From Amarobacter sp964507025 (GTDB lineage: Bacteria; Chloroflexota; Dehalococcoidia; Tepidiformales; Tepidiformaceae): DNA of 64,000 bases. Within the stretch, counting starts at the first letter, position 1. Every line of letters starts with the position of its first letter. This document shows, in pieces, positions 44,902 to 53,497 of the stretch. Under the pieces are notes generated by a model. The model did not search any database. It was not told the origin of the DNA and was given only the letters and a program-made list of their open reading frames with translations. The stretch is taken from NCBI GenBank assembly GCA_964507025.1, contig CAZDOK010000010.1, positions 56,914-120,913 of the forward strand, in the 5' to 3' direction. A program made the position numbers and the translations under genes.

Positions 44902-45584
44902 TCGCCGGACTCCAGCCAGAAGCGGGCATCGCCGAGGACAAACATGTCCCCGGGGATGAGCTCGGCCTCATCCGCGAGTCGCTCGCCATCGATGATGACA
45001 CCATTCCGGCTGCCAAGGTCGCGGATGGTCAGCGTGCCGCCGGGTCCAGAGCCGATCTCGGCGTGGCGGCGGGAGATGCTGAGGTCGGGCACAACGAGGT
45101 CACACCCGGCGCCGCGGCCGATGACGAACGGCGTATGCGTCAAGGGGACCCTGGTGCCGTCATCGAGGACGATGCTCTTGCCCCGCTGGCGGGTGATGAC
45201 ACGGGTAGCACCCGCTGCGACGGTCTCCGGCCGGTGCGTCGGTTCGCGGTACCGGGCGGACACTCGGAGCGCCCCCGGCGCCAGGTCAGCCACCGCCGCG
45301 AATTCGAAGTGCCAGGGCCCGAGTGGATGCAGTTCGCGGCTCCTCACGAGCTCGTCGAGCATGCGGCCGGCACCGCGAGTGAGCTGCTCGCGAAGACGGG
45401 CGAACCGCTCGCTGTCAGAAGGGGAGAATTCGACGCGGTAGGCGTTGGCGACGTCCCGGTCACGGACCGAGCTCTCCGCGGCCGCCTGGATGCGCTGGAG
45501 GACCTCAATCGGGTGGATTCCCGGCCCGGTCGCCATGCGCGCGGCCTGCTCGAAGAAGCGCTCGATACGCGGTTGGTCGCTCAT
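44898..45584 (-). CDS. DUF3662 plus FHA protein (FhaA-like)
   Basis: 228 residues. The N-terminal DUF3662 domain (IHPIEVLQRIQAAAESSVRDRD, YRVEFSPSDSERF, about 20-115) is joined to a C-terminal FHA domain: TPFVIGRGAGCDLVVPDLSISRRHAEI and DLGSRNGV. This is the FhaA architecture; in Actinobacteria FhaA binds phosphorylated MviN/MurJ and kinases to control wall synthesis. ATGA overlaps join it to both the PBP and the FhaB-like gene. Confidence 0.93.
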   Translation of the reverse strand: MSDQPRIERFFEQAARMATGPGIHPIEVLQRIQAAAESSVRDRDVANAYRVEFSPSDSERFARLREQLTRGAGRMLDELVRSRELHPLGPWHFEFAAVADLAPGALRVSARYREPTHRPETVAAGATRVITRQRGKSIVLDDGTRVPLTHTPFVIGRGAGCDLVVPDLSISRRHAEIGSGPGGTLTIRDLGSRNGVIIDGERLADEAELIPGDMFVLGDARFWLESGE

Positions 45585-46984
45585 CGGTCCAGCACCGCGC
45601 GGATGACTGAACCAGCGACAGGCGAGGCGACCACGCCACCCTGGCCCCCGCTTTCGACGACGACGGCCACGGCTACCTCCGGTTCCTCGGCGGGGGCGAA
45701 AGCGATGAACCAGGCGTGGGACGTGCCGTCGCCGGCCTCGGCGGTGCCGGTCTTGCCCGCCACGCTCACTCCGGGGATGGTGACACCGCCGGCCTGGCCG
45801 TTTTCGACAACCGACACCATGAACTCCCGCATGGTGCGTGCGAGGGTGGCGTCGATGACGCGTGTGGCCGCTGGGTGCTCCAGCTCCCGGACGAGCTGGT
45901 TGTTCTTGTCGGAGGCGCCCAGCGTGAGCCTGGGGAGAGCCATTTGGCCGCCGTTCGCGATAGTCGCCGCCACCAGTGCCATCTGGAGCGGCGTGGCGAG
46001 AATCTCGCCCTGGCCGAAGGCTGTGCTCGCAAGCAGGACGCGGGAGAGTTCGGAACCGGGGGCGTAGACCTGGCTGGCCGCTGTCTCGAGGGTGAAGTCG
46101 AGGGGCCGTTCGAAGCCAAACGACCGGGCGGTCCGCAGGAGCCGCTCCCAGCCGGCCTTCACGCCGACCTCAGCGAAGATCGCATTCACGGAGAAGGTGT
46201 AGGCATCGCGAAACGGGTAGGTGCCGACTCCCTGCGGGACATTCCGGCAGGAGATGGGGAAGCCATCGATGACGATCTCGCCGGGACATTCGACCAAGGT
46301 CTCGGGCGTGATGACTCCGCTGCCGAGGGCGGCGACCGCGGTAACCGTCTTAAAAGTTGACCCGGGCGGGTAGAGGCCCTGGGTAGCCCGGTTCAGCAGC
46401 GGGGCATCGGGGTCATTGAAGAGTGCGTCGCCCACGGTTCCCAGCCCGCCGGGGTCGTAGGTCGGGACGCTGACCATGGCCAGGACATCGCCACTGCGCG
46501 GGTCGATGGCGATGACGGCGCCCTTGCGCGCTCCGAGTGCACGGGCCGCGGCGGCCTGAACCTCCGGATCGATGGTGAGACGGATGTCGTTACCCTCGAG
46601 GCGGTTTCGTTCGAACTCGGCGGAGAACGCGCCGGACCAGCCGGTAGGGCGCTGGCCGGTCAGCTCCTGGTTGAACACGAGTTCAATGCCCTGCGAGCCA
46701 TACCGGGGGTCCAGGTAGCCCACGGCATGGGCGACCGAGGCATCGTGGTAGTAGCGGGTGCCATCGCCCAGGGACTCGGCGATGATGTTCCCGTCGCGGT
46801 CCAGAATGTTGCCTCGGCCGGGGTCATAGAACGCGGAGAGGACGCGGGGATTGCGGTCGTCGTCTGCCAGGTCGGTCCGCAGCGCCTGCCAGTAGGCGAG
46901 CATGACGAAGAAGACGAAGAACACGAGCAGCGAGAGGCTGCCGGCAGAGGCAAGGCGGCGTTCGAATGCCCCGGGACTGAGCAC
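45581..46984 (-). CDS. Class B penicillin-binding protein (PbpA/FtsI-like transpeptidase)
   Basis: 467 residues. The N-terminal TM (LSLLVFFVFFVMLAYWQA) and pedestal (YDPGRGNILDRDG) lead to the transpeptidase domain: Ser209-x2-Lys212 in STFK, SVN (about 262-264) and KTGTAE (about 418). All three catalytic motifs are intact. It cross-links peptidoglycan, presumably with the FtsW/RodA-like polymerase in the same cluster. First gene of the minus-strand pbp-fhaA-fhaB operon. Confidence 0.95.
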   Translation of the reverse strand: MLSPGAFERRLASAGSLSLLVFFVFFVMLAYWQALRTDLADDDRNPRVLSAFYDPGRGNILDRDGNIIAESLGDGTRYYHDASVAHAVGYLDPRYGSQGIELVFNQELTGQRPTGWSGAFSAEFERNRLEGNDIRLTIDPEVQAAAARALGARKGAVIAIDPRSGDVLAMVSVPTYDPGGLGTVGDALFNDPDAPLLNRATQGLYPPGSTFKTVTAVAALGSGVITPETLVECPGEIVIDGFPISCRNVPQGVGTYPFRDAYTFSVNAIFAEVGVKAGWERLLRTARSFGFERPLDFTLETAASQVYAPGSELSRVLLASTAFGQGEILATPLQMALVAATIANGGQMALPRLTLGASDKNNQLVRELEHPAATRVIDATLARTMREFMVSVVENGQAGGVTIPGVSVAGKTGTAEAGDGTSHAWFIAFAPAEEPEVAVAVVVESGGQGGVVASPVAGSVIRAVLDR

Positions 46985-47012
46985 CCGGCCATTCTACGAA
47001 GTGAAGACGAAA

Positions 47013-47034
47013 GGGGCGCCCTGGCGGGCGCCCC
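47013..47034. terminator. Hairpin between pbp start region and acyl-CoA dehydrogenase end
   Basis: ggggcgccc and gggcgcccc pair around a 4-nt loop (tggc). On the minus strand it lies 26 nt after the acyl-CoA dehydrogenase stop, followed by TTTCG, so it should separate that gene from the pbp operon. Confidence 0.65.
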
Positions 47035-47059
47035 TCCGTGTCGTATGCCCGCTGGCTGG

Positions 47060-48229
47060 TTAGCCGCGGGGAAGGCCGAGGCCGCGCGTCGCGATGACGT
47101 TGCGCTGAATCTCGTTGGAGCCGCTGTAGATGGTGGATGGCACTGCCTGGATGTAGGACTCGGGCAGATCGCCGCCGAACGGGGCGCGAGGCTCTTCGGG
47201 GATGAACTGACCGGAGAGGCCAAGCATGTTGACGCCGAAGTTGTAGATCTTCTGCCCGAGCTCGGACTGGTAGATCTTGACGACCGACGCCTCATAGTTT
47301 GGCACCATCCCGCTGGCCTGGATGTACCCGATCCGATAGCCGAGGAACCGCCCGACGTTGTTGGCGACCACGAGGTCGGCAAGGCGCGTCCGATAGCGTT
47401 CGCGGCGGGCCTTCTCACCTTCGCGCAGGTTCTCGGTGAGCTTTTCGAGGGTGCGCTTCTGCGCGGCAGTGGTGCCGATGCCGGAGCGCTCGAAGTCAAG
47501 GAGCGTCATACCGACGTACCAGCCGCGGTTTTCCTCGCCCACGAGATTGCGCGCAGGCACGCGCACATCCTCGAAGAAGACCTCGTTGAAGTGGTGGCGG
47601 TTGGCCATGTTGATGAGGGGCCGGATGGTGAGGCCGGGCGTGTTCACGATGTCGTCGATCAGCAAGAAGCTGATGCCGCGGTGCTTGGGCGCCTCGGGGT
47701 CGGTGCGGACGAGGCAGAACATCTGGTTGGCGCGGTGGCCGCCGGAGGTCCAGATCTTCTGGCCGTTGATGACGTACTCGTCGCCATCGCGGACCGCGCG
47801 GGTCTGGAGGCTGGCGAGGTCGGAGCCCGCGCCGGGCTCGCTGTAGCCCTGGCACCAGATATCCTCGCCGCTGGTGATGCGAGTGAGATAGCGCTTCTTT
47901 TGCTCTTCGTTGCCGTGGATGATGAGGGTGGGGCCAATCATGCCGACACCGAAGCCGCGGGTGCCGGTATCGGGCGCGCCCCAGTAGCCAAACTCCTCGT
48001 TGAAGACCATCTGCTCGTAGATGCTCGCACCGAGCCCGCCGTACTCCTTGGGCCAGGCGGGGGCGATCCAGCCGCGCTCCGCAAGCTTGCGATTGAATTG
48101 CTTCGCGAACTCGAACTCTTCGTCGGAGCGGCTACCAAGCTGGCCGCTCTCGGCTCGGCTGTTCGCCTGCAGAAACCCGCGCACTTCCTGCCTGAGTTGT
48201 TCTTCCTTCTCGCCGAAACGCAGTTCCAC
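47060..48229 (-). CDS. Acyl-CoA dehydrogenase
   Basis: 389 residues from GTG 48229, chosen because GGAGG lies 5 nt upstream; ATG 48271 has none. The FAD fold has WCQGYSEPGAGSDLASLQTRA, VINGQKIWTSGGHRANQMF and FFEDVRVPARNLVGEENRGW. The C-terminal domain has LSGQFIPEEP and IYSGSNEIQRNVIATRGLGLPRG. The conserved catalytic Glu of short/medium-chain enzymes cannot be fixed with confidence. It oxidises an acyl-CoA to enoyl-CoA; chain specificity unknown. Confidence 0.92.
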   Translation of the reverse strand: MELRFGEKEEQLRQEVRGFLQANSRAESGQLGSRSDEEFEFAKQFNRKLAERGWIAPAWPKEYGGLGASIYEQMVFNEEFGYWGAPDTGTRGFGVGMIGPTLIIHGNEEQKKRYLTRITSGEDIWCQGYSEPGAGSDLASLQTRAVRDGDEYVINGQKIWTSGGHRANQMFCLVRTDPEAPKHRGISFLLIDDIVNTPGLTIRPLINMANRHHFNEVFFEDVRVPARNLVGEENRGWYVGMTLLDFERSGIGTTAAQKRTLEKLTENLREGEKARRERYRTRLADLVVANNVGRFLGYRIGYIQASGMVPNYEASVVKIYQSELGQKIYNFGVNMLGLSGQFIPEEPRAPFGGDLPESYIQAVPSTIYSGSNEIQRNVIATRGLGLPRG

Positions 48230-48320
48230 TAATTCCTCCGGGCGGGCGCCTCTCGAGAGGATCGCCGCCAACTGTGCAAACTGATTCTGCCAGACCGGGA
48301 GGGCGGTGAAAAACGGCGGT

Positions 48321-49004
48321 TCAGGGTTCGCCAGGATCCACGGCGGCGACTTCGGCGGTGGCCGCTTCCTGCGCTTCGAGCCAGGCCTGGCGGGTGGCGG
48401 TCGCGGTGACGTCGAAATCGAAGCCGCGGCGGCGCAGGAACCCTCCCACTTTGGCGACGAACGCCTCGTAAGTCGTCCGGGGCGCCTTGCGCGCCCGGGC
48501 CCGGGCGAGCTCCATCGCGATCTCGCGGTCGTCTATATCACGGATGGCCTGGTCGGCCGATTCAGGGTCGACGCCCCGGCCGAGGAGTTCGTACTTCAAC
48601 ATGCGGCGGCCGCGAGGGGCGAGCCGCCTCCGGTCCTCCACCCAGGCGCGGGCGAACTTCTCATCGTCGAGGAGCCCGGCACCGCGGAGGCGCTCGACCT
48701 CGTCGTCGATGGCATCCGGGTCGAAGCCACGCATGGCGAGCCGCGTGCGCATTTCCGTCTCGCTCCGCGGCCGGGCGGCGAGAAGTCGAAGCGCAGCCTC
48801 GTGAGCGTTGACCCGGATCTCGACGCCCTCGAGCTGCTGAAGTAACTCAGGGGTTACATCGAGGCCCTCGGCGATGCCCGCGCGCGTACATGCCTCGTCG
48901 CCAAACAGGTACTCGCGGCCGTCGCTCAGCTCAAGCAGGCGCTGGCGCCCGTGGGCGACACTCCGGATGCCGGTGATGCGTGCGGTACTGGGAGGCTCGT
49001 CCAT
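48321..49004 (-). CDS. recX: RecX-family regulatory protein
   Basis: 227 residues. After an N-terminal beta region it has the triple three-helix RecX repeat: AALRLLAARPRSETEMRTRLAMRGF, VERLRGAGLLDDEKFARAWVEDR and PRGRRMLKYELLGRGVD. RecX caps and inhibits RecA filaments. It starts 8 nt after the recA stop and is co-transcribed with it. Confidence 0.93.
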   Translation of the reverse strand: MDEPPSTARITGIRSVAHGRQRLLELSDGREYLFGDEACTRAGIAEGLDVTPELLQQLEGVEIRVNAHEAALRLLAARPRSETEMRTRLAMRGFDPDAIDDEVERLRGAGLLDDEKFARAWVEDRRRLAPRGRRMLKYELLGRGVDPESADQAIRDIDDREIAMELARARARKAPRTTYEAFVAKVGGFLRRRGFDFDVTATATRQAWLEAQEAATAEVAAVDPGEP

Positions 49005-49012
49005 ACTGCGGC

Positions 49013-50053
49013 CTAGCGAGCGGCCAATGCTTCTCCTGCGTCCTTTTTCGACGGGGCGGGCAGCCCCACTTCCCTGCGGATTTCGGTCTCGATCTCCAGC
49101 GCGAGCTCGGAGTTGTCGTCGAGGAACTGCTTTGCGTTCTCCCGTCCTTGCCCGATGCGCATGTCGCCGTAACTGTAGAACGAGCCGCTCTTGGTGAGCA
49201 CCCCGTGTTCGACTCCGAGATCGATGATGTCGCCGGTGCGGCTGATCCCGCGCGGCGTATCGAACATGATGTCGAATTCGGCCTGGCGGAATGGCGCGGC
49301 CACCTTGTTTTTCACAATCTTGGCGCGCACCCGGCGGCCCACGACATCGCTTCCGCGTTTGATGGACTCGACGGGACGGATATCAATGCGGACCGACGCG
49401 TAGAACTTGAGTGCGCGGCCACCGGGCGTGACCTCCGGATTACCGAAGACGATGCCAACCTTCTCGCGGAGCTGGTTGATGAAGATGACCGAGGTGCTCG
49501 TACGAGAGATGGTGGCGGTGAGCTTGCGCAAAGCCTGGGACATCAACCGCGCCTGCAGGCCAACATGGGCATCGCCCATCTCGCCTTCGATTTCGGCGCG
49601 AGGCACGAGGGCTGCGACCGAGTCGACAACGATGACATCGACAGCGTTCGAGCGGACGAGGGCCTCGCAAATCTCCAGGGCCTGTTCGCCAGTATCCGGC
49701 TGGCTCACAAGGAGATCCTCGAGGCGGATGCCCAGGTCGCGGGCATAGCCGGGGTCCATGGCGTGTTCGACATCGATGTAGGCGGCGGTGCCACCCAGCT
49801 TCTGGGCCTCGGCCATGATGTGCTGGGCGAGCGTGCTCTTGCCGGCGGATTCGGGGCCAAAGATCTCGGTGACGCGGCCACGGGGGATGCCCCCCACACC
49901 GAGGGCGATGTCGAGCGCGAGCGACCCGGAGGAAATGACCTCGGTAGGGGCGTTACCGGCCTCGCCGAGCTTAATCACGGCGCCTCGCCCGAACTGCTTT
50001 TCGATTTGCGAAAGGGCGAGTTCGAGCGCACGTGCGCGGTCGTTGTCTGCCAT
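49013..50053 (-). CDS. recA: Recombinase RecA
   Basis: 346 residues, full length. Walker A GPESAGKST, Walker B VIVVDSVAALVPRAEIEGEMGD, loop L1/L2 signature LMSQALRKLTATISRTSTSVIFINQLREKVG and C-terminal domain are all present. It carries out strand exchange and activates LexA cleavage. A GAAC-n4-GTTT element 79-90 bp upstream of the start resembles a LexA box. First gene of recA-recX. Confidence 0.98.
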   Translation of the reverse strand: MADNDRARALELALSQIEKQFGRGAVIKLGEAGNAPTEVISSGSLALDIALGVGGIPRGRVTEIFGPESAGKSTLAQHIMAEAQKLGGTAAYIDVEHAMDPGYARDLGIRLEDLLVSQPDTGEQALEICEALVRSNAVDVIVVDSVAALVPRAEIEGEMGDAHVGLQARLMSQALRKLTATISRTSTSVIFINQLREKVGIVFGNPEVTPGGRALKFYASVRIDIRPVESIKRGSDVVGRRVRAKIVKNKVAAPFRQAEFDIMFDTPRGISRTGDIIDLGVEHGVLTKSGSFYSYGDMRIGQGRENAKQFLDDNSELALEIETEIRREVGLPAPSKKDAGEALAAR

Positions 50054-50131
50054 GCATCACCCGCAACGGATCGTGTACGGCGCCGGATGATACCACCACG
50101 GAGGGCCGTCGAGCGCATCCTACCGCGTACC

Positions 50132-50143
50132 AAACAAATGTTC
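50132..50143 (-). promoter_or_regulatory. Candidate LexA (SOS) box upstream of recA
   Basis: On the minus strand the sequence is GAACATTTGTTT, matching the GAAC-n4-GTTC core of Gram-positive-type SOS boxes at seven of eight fixed positions. It lies 79 bp before the recA start. No lexA is in the window to test it. Confidence 0.4.
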
Positions 50144-50192
50144 TAGTCCTCCCGTGCCTGATCCCTGGGCGGATCTCCAATAGGCTGTTGGC

Positions 50193-50465
50193 ATGGCTCG
50201 CCTCTCCGTCCGCGTGACTCCCCGCGCCAGCCGCGACGGGATCGATGGATTCGACCCGGAGGGGGTGCTGCGGGTACGGGTGACGGCCGCGCCGGCGGAT
50301 GGGGCCGCGAATGCCGCGGTGGTGAAACTGCTGGCGCGGGCGCTCGGCCTGCCCGCGCGCGATGTCGTGCTGGTGTCGGGAGCGACCGGGCGGCAGAAGA
50401 TCTTCGACGTCCCCATCGAGGTAGAGGAAGTGCGCGCCAGGGTGGACGCTGCCCGGAATCGCTAA
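50193..50465 (+). CDS. DUF167/YggU-family protein
   Basis: 90 residues, typical length. It has the family blocks LSVRVTPRASRDGIDGF, LRVRVTAAPADGAANAAVVKLLARAL and DVVLVSGATGRQKIFDV. Function unknown across the family; often linked to YggS/YggT. Here it stands between recA and glyS. Confidence 0.9.
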   Translation: MARLSVRVTPRASRDGIDGFDPEGVLRVRVTAAPADGAANAAVVKLLARALGLPARDVVLVSGATGRQKIFDVPIEVEEVRARVDAARNR

Positions 50466-50542
50466 GCCGCGGCCGATGATAAGCTCAGGCAACTGCGGCG
50501 CGCCCGCCAGGCGCGCCGACATCGTTTCCCAAGGATTCTCCT

Positions 50543-51931
50543 GTGCCTGCACCTGATCTCGAGACGATCGTCTCGCTCGCGAAGCGTCGCGGCTTCGTGT
50601 TTCCTTCCGCCGAAATCTATGGCGGCTTTGCGAATGCCTACGACTACGGACCACTCGGTACCGAGCTCAAGCGCAACATCCGGGAGGCATGGTGGCGTTC
50701 GATGGTGCGGGAGCGCGACGACGTGGTCGGCCTCGATGCAGCGCTCGTCACCAACCCGCAGGTGTGGGTGGGGAGCGGCCACGTGGCGAACTTCACGGAC
50801 CCGCTGGTCGACTGCAAGAAGTGCCAGCGTCGTTTCCGTGCCGACCACCTGGAAGAGGGTACCTACGGAGCGGTGGTCCGCGATGCCAGTGGGGCGATTG
50901 TCTGTCCCTATGACGGGGGCGAGCTGACGGAGCCGCGGCAGTTCAACATGATGTTTCGCACGCAGGTGGGCCCGGTCGCCGATGAGTCGGCCATCGCTTA
51001 CCTGCCACCGGAAACGGCGCAGGGCATCTTCGTGAACTTCGACAACGTGGCCCAATCGATGCGCCGCAAGCTGCCGTTCGGCATTGCCCAGACCAGGGTG
51101 AGTTTCCGCAACGAGATCACACCCGGGCGGTTCATCTTCCGGACGCTCGAATTCGAGCAGATGGAGATGGAGTACTTCTGCCGGCCGCCGAAGGATCGGG
51201 CGAACCCGGCAGAGTACCTGGAGCTGCACCGCCACTGGATCAACGAGCGGCTGAACTGGTACATCAACGTTGTGGGGATCGCGCCGGAGCGGCTGCGGCT
51301 GCGGGATCACGACAAGGACGAACTTTCGCATTACAGCGCGGGGACAACAGATATCGAGTACCTGTTCCCGTGGGGCTGGGGCGAGCTTGAGGGGATCGCT
51401 GCGCGGACCGACTTCGACCTGTCGTCGCACGCGGCGCTGAGCGGCAAACCGCTCACGTACTTCGATGAAGAGACAAACGAGCACGTGGTGCCGTGGGTAA
51501 TCGAACCCGCGGCCGGGTTGAGCCGCACCCTGGCGGTCACGTTGCTGGAGTGCTACACGGAGGAGCCCGATGAAAAGGGCGAGAACCGCGTGGTGCTGAA
51601 GTTCCGGCCAAACATCGCGCCGATCAAGGTCGCCGTGCTGCCGCTTTCGAAGAACGAGGCGTTGCGGCCGACGGCCCGGCGCGTTTACGACATGATCCGG
51701 CCGCTCTGGATGAGCCAGTACGACGAGACGCAGTCGATCGGCCGGCGCTACCGGCGCCAGGACGAAATCGGCACGCCACTCTGCGTGACGGTAGACTTCC
51801 AGACGGTCGGGGAGAAGGGTGAGCCGGGAGACGACGCGGTCACCATCCGTGAGCGCGACTCGCAAGCGCAGATACGGGTACCCATCAGCGGGCTGCTACA
51901 GGCGCTACGGGAGCGGCTCGGAAACCCCTGA
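50543..51931 (+). CDS. glyS: Glycyl-tRNA synthetase, single-chain (alpha2) type
   Basis: 462 residues from GTG 50543. Class II motifs: FVFPSAEIYGGFANAYDYGPLG (motif 1 region), FGIAQTRVSFRNEITPGRFIFRTLEFEQMEMEYF (motif 2) and EPAAGLSRTLAVTLL (motif 3). A C-terminal anticodon domain starts at PIKVAVLPLSKNE. A Cys pair (CKKCQRRF) marks the insertion with a zinc-ribbon look. It charges tRNA-Gly. This is the dimeric form, not glyQ/glyS alpha2beta2. A terminator follows. Confidence 0.97.
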   Translation: MPAPDLETIVSLAKRRGFVFPSAEIYGGFANAYDYGPLGTELKRNIREAWWRSMVRERDDVVGLDAALVTNPQVWVGSGHVANFTDPLVDCKKCQRRFRADHLEEGTYGAVVRDASGAIVCPYDGGELTEPRQFNMMFRTQVGPVADESAIAYLPPETAQGIFVNFDNVAQSMRRKLPFGIAQTRVSFRNEITPGRFIFRTLEFEQMEMEYFCRPPKDRANPAEYLELHRHWINERLNWYINVVGIAPERLRLRDHDKDELSHYSAGTTDIEYLFPWGWGELEGIAARTDFDLSSHAALSGKPLTYFDEETNEHVVPWVIEPAAGLSRTLAVTLLECYTEEPDEKGENRVVLKFRPNIAPIKVAVLPLSKNEALRPTARRVYDMIRPLWMSQYDETQSIGRRYRRQDEIGTPLCVTVDFQTVGEKGEPGDDAVTIRERDSQAQIRVPISGLLQALRERLGNP

Positions 51932-51960
51932 ACAATGCGCCCGGGACTCGAAGGCACAAC

Positions 51961-51989
51961 GAGGGGGCTGGCGAATCACCAGCCCCCTC
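51961..51989. terminator. Hairpin terminator after glyS
   Basis: gagggggctgg and ccagccccctc form an 11-bp stem with a 7-nt loop, 29 nt after the glyS stop and 30 nt from the stop of the convergent repeat protein. It can serve both. Confidence 0.8.
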
Positions 51990-52019
51990 GTGCTGTCCCA
52001 ACTTGAGCGCGATGTGGAG

Positions 52020-52328
52020 TTACTGTTTCTTACCAGCAGCGCGGCAGGCCTGGCCATACTCCGCGAGCGCATGGACAACCGGATCGTTCGCGGCGAGGTC
52101 GCGCGGGCCGAAGTGGTGGGTGAGCGCCTCATAGACATGGGCGCTGGCCCGCTTGATGCCTTCCTCGTCGTGTTCGCGTGACCGCTGGCCATACTCGGAG
52201 ATGGCCTTCACGAGGGGCTGATGCGCAGCCAGGTCGAGCGGGCCGTAGTGGTGGGTCATTGCCTCATAGAGGTGGGCGCTGGCTTGCTTCACTGCTTCTT
52301 CTGCTGTGCTCATGGTCTCCGTGGTCAT
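52020..52328 (-). CDS. Small soluble protein made of two repeats, unknown function
   Basis: 102 residues. Repeat 1 (15-48) reads QASAHLYEAMTHHYGPLDLA and continues to AISEYGQ; repeat 2 (60-93) reads RASAHVYEALTHHFGPRDLA and continues to ALAEYGQ. More than half of the residues are identical. The repeat has an HH pair before a GP-x-DLAA turn and ends in a helix with EYGQ. I do not know the family. The twin HH sites might bind metal. It is preceded by an A/T-rich stretch with GAGAGGGATATGAC ahead of the start. Confidence 0.75.
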   Translation of the reverse strand: MTTETMSTAEEAVKQASAHLYEAMTHHYGPLDLAAHQPLVKAISEYGQRSREHDEEGIKRASAHVYEALTHHFGPRDLAANDPVVHALAEYGQACRAAGKKQ

Positions 52329-52433
52329 ATCCCTCTCCTGCGAGATTTAATTTGATTGTAACACGAGTGAAACACGCAAGAAACAGCCCCCTGGCGGGCC
52401 TTTCGGGTATGTTTCGGGTCCCGGAGGTCCCGA

Positions 52434-53450
52434 ATGGTCGCTGATCTCACCGTGCGGGCCGCGCGCTCTGCCGACCTCGATGCCGCGGCCGAACTGCTTG
52501 CGGCGCGCCACCGGCGAGACCGGGTTCGAACCCCCCACCTTGATGTACGACTCGAAGACCCTGGTGGCGCACGAGGACTTATCGCGCCCCTGTTCGCAAA
52601 CCCGCGCGCGCAGGGGGCTGTTGCCGAAACCGGGGGCCGCCTGGTGGGCTTCCTGTTCGGTGAGCAGATGTTGTTCGCCCCGACCGAGATGGCCTCCCTG
52701 TTCGTACCCCCGCACTCCATCTCGATGCCGGTCGAAGGGCATGCAGTGGCCGAAGGTCACGATGCGGTCCCGATCTATCGGGCCCTGTACGGAGCGCTGG
52801 CCGCCGATTGGGTCGACGCCGGCTTCTTCGTCCATCGTTGTGCGATCCCGGCGGGCGACCCCGACGTGCAGGAAGCCTGGGTGAGCCTGGGCTTCGGGCG
52901 CTACCTGACGGCGGCGACCAGGACAACGGCGCCAGTCGAGCGGAACGCGGGCGGAGCGATCGAAGTTCAGCGCGCCTCGCCGGAAGACATCGAAGTGGTG
53001 ATGGAGTTGGCCGAGCACCTCAACAGCTGGCACCGGCAGAGTCCAATGTTCTGGCCGTTGCTCCGCACTCCCGAGTCCGCGGCGAGGGAGTTCAATCTGG
53101 CGCAGCTCCGCGGTGGCGACCTCCCCTACTTTGTCGCATACCGGGACGGGACTCCGGTCGCGATGCAGACATTCCTGCGGCCGGGCTTCACGCCACCGAT
53201 CGTGACGCCCGGGAGCAACGTGTACCTGTTCGAGGGCGTGGTCAGCGGGGCCGCACGGGGCGGGGGCGTAGGGTCGGCCCTCCTGGGGCATTCGATGGCC
53301 TGGGCCCGCACCGCCGGGTACGAGACCTGCACACTCCATTTCGCGGCGCCGAACCCAAGTGGTGGACCCTTCTGGCTCGGGCACGGGTTCGAGCCCGTCG
53401 AGCACACCATGGAGCGCCGCATCGACGAGCGCGTCGCCTGGGCGAGATAG
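52434..53450 (+). CDS. Tandem GNAT N-acetyltransferase
   Basis: 338 residues from ATG 52434, with GGAGGTCC upstream. The N-terminal half is a weaker GNAT-like fold (LTVRAARSADLDAAAELLAARH, AETGGRLVGFLFG, AWVSLGFGRY). The C-terminal half is a better GNAT domain (VQRASPEDIEVVMELAEHL, VSGAARGGGVGSALLGHSMAWARTAG with the acetyl-CoA loop, FWLGHGFEPVEHTMERRID). Acceptor unknown. The exonuclease gene begins 47 bp downstream. Confidence 0.85.
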   Translation: MVADLTVRAARSADLDAAAELLAARHRRDRVRTPHLDVRLEDPGGARGLIAPLFANPRAQGAVAETGGRLVGFLFGEQMLFAPTEMASLFVPPHSISMPVEGHAVAEGHDAVPIYRALYGALAADWVDAGFFVHRCAIPAGDPDVQEAWVSLGFGRYLTAATRTTAPVERNAGGAIEVQRASPEDIEVVMELAEHLNSWHRQSPMFWPLLRTPESAAREFNLAQLRGGDLPYFVAYRDGTPVAMQTFLRPGFTPPIVTPGSNVYLFEGVVSGAARGGGVGSALLGHSMAWARTAGYETCTLHFAAPNPSGGPFWLGHGFEPVEHTMERRIDERVAWAR

Positions 53451-53497
53451 AGACCACCTCTTTCGACCGGCGCGGAGGCAACGGCGATACTGGATCG

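Noticed and set aside
48229..48271. ATG 48271 as the acyl-CoA dehydrogenase start
   Set aside because: No ribosome site precedes it, while GTG 48229 follows GGAGG and begins where family homology begins.
52505..52545. tRNA T-arm-like sequence (ggttcgaacc) inside the tandem GNAT gene
   Set aside because: No acceptor stem, anticodon arm or D arm can be folded around it, and the GNAT frame reads normally through it.
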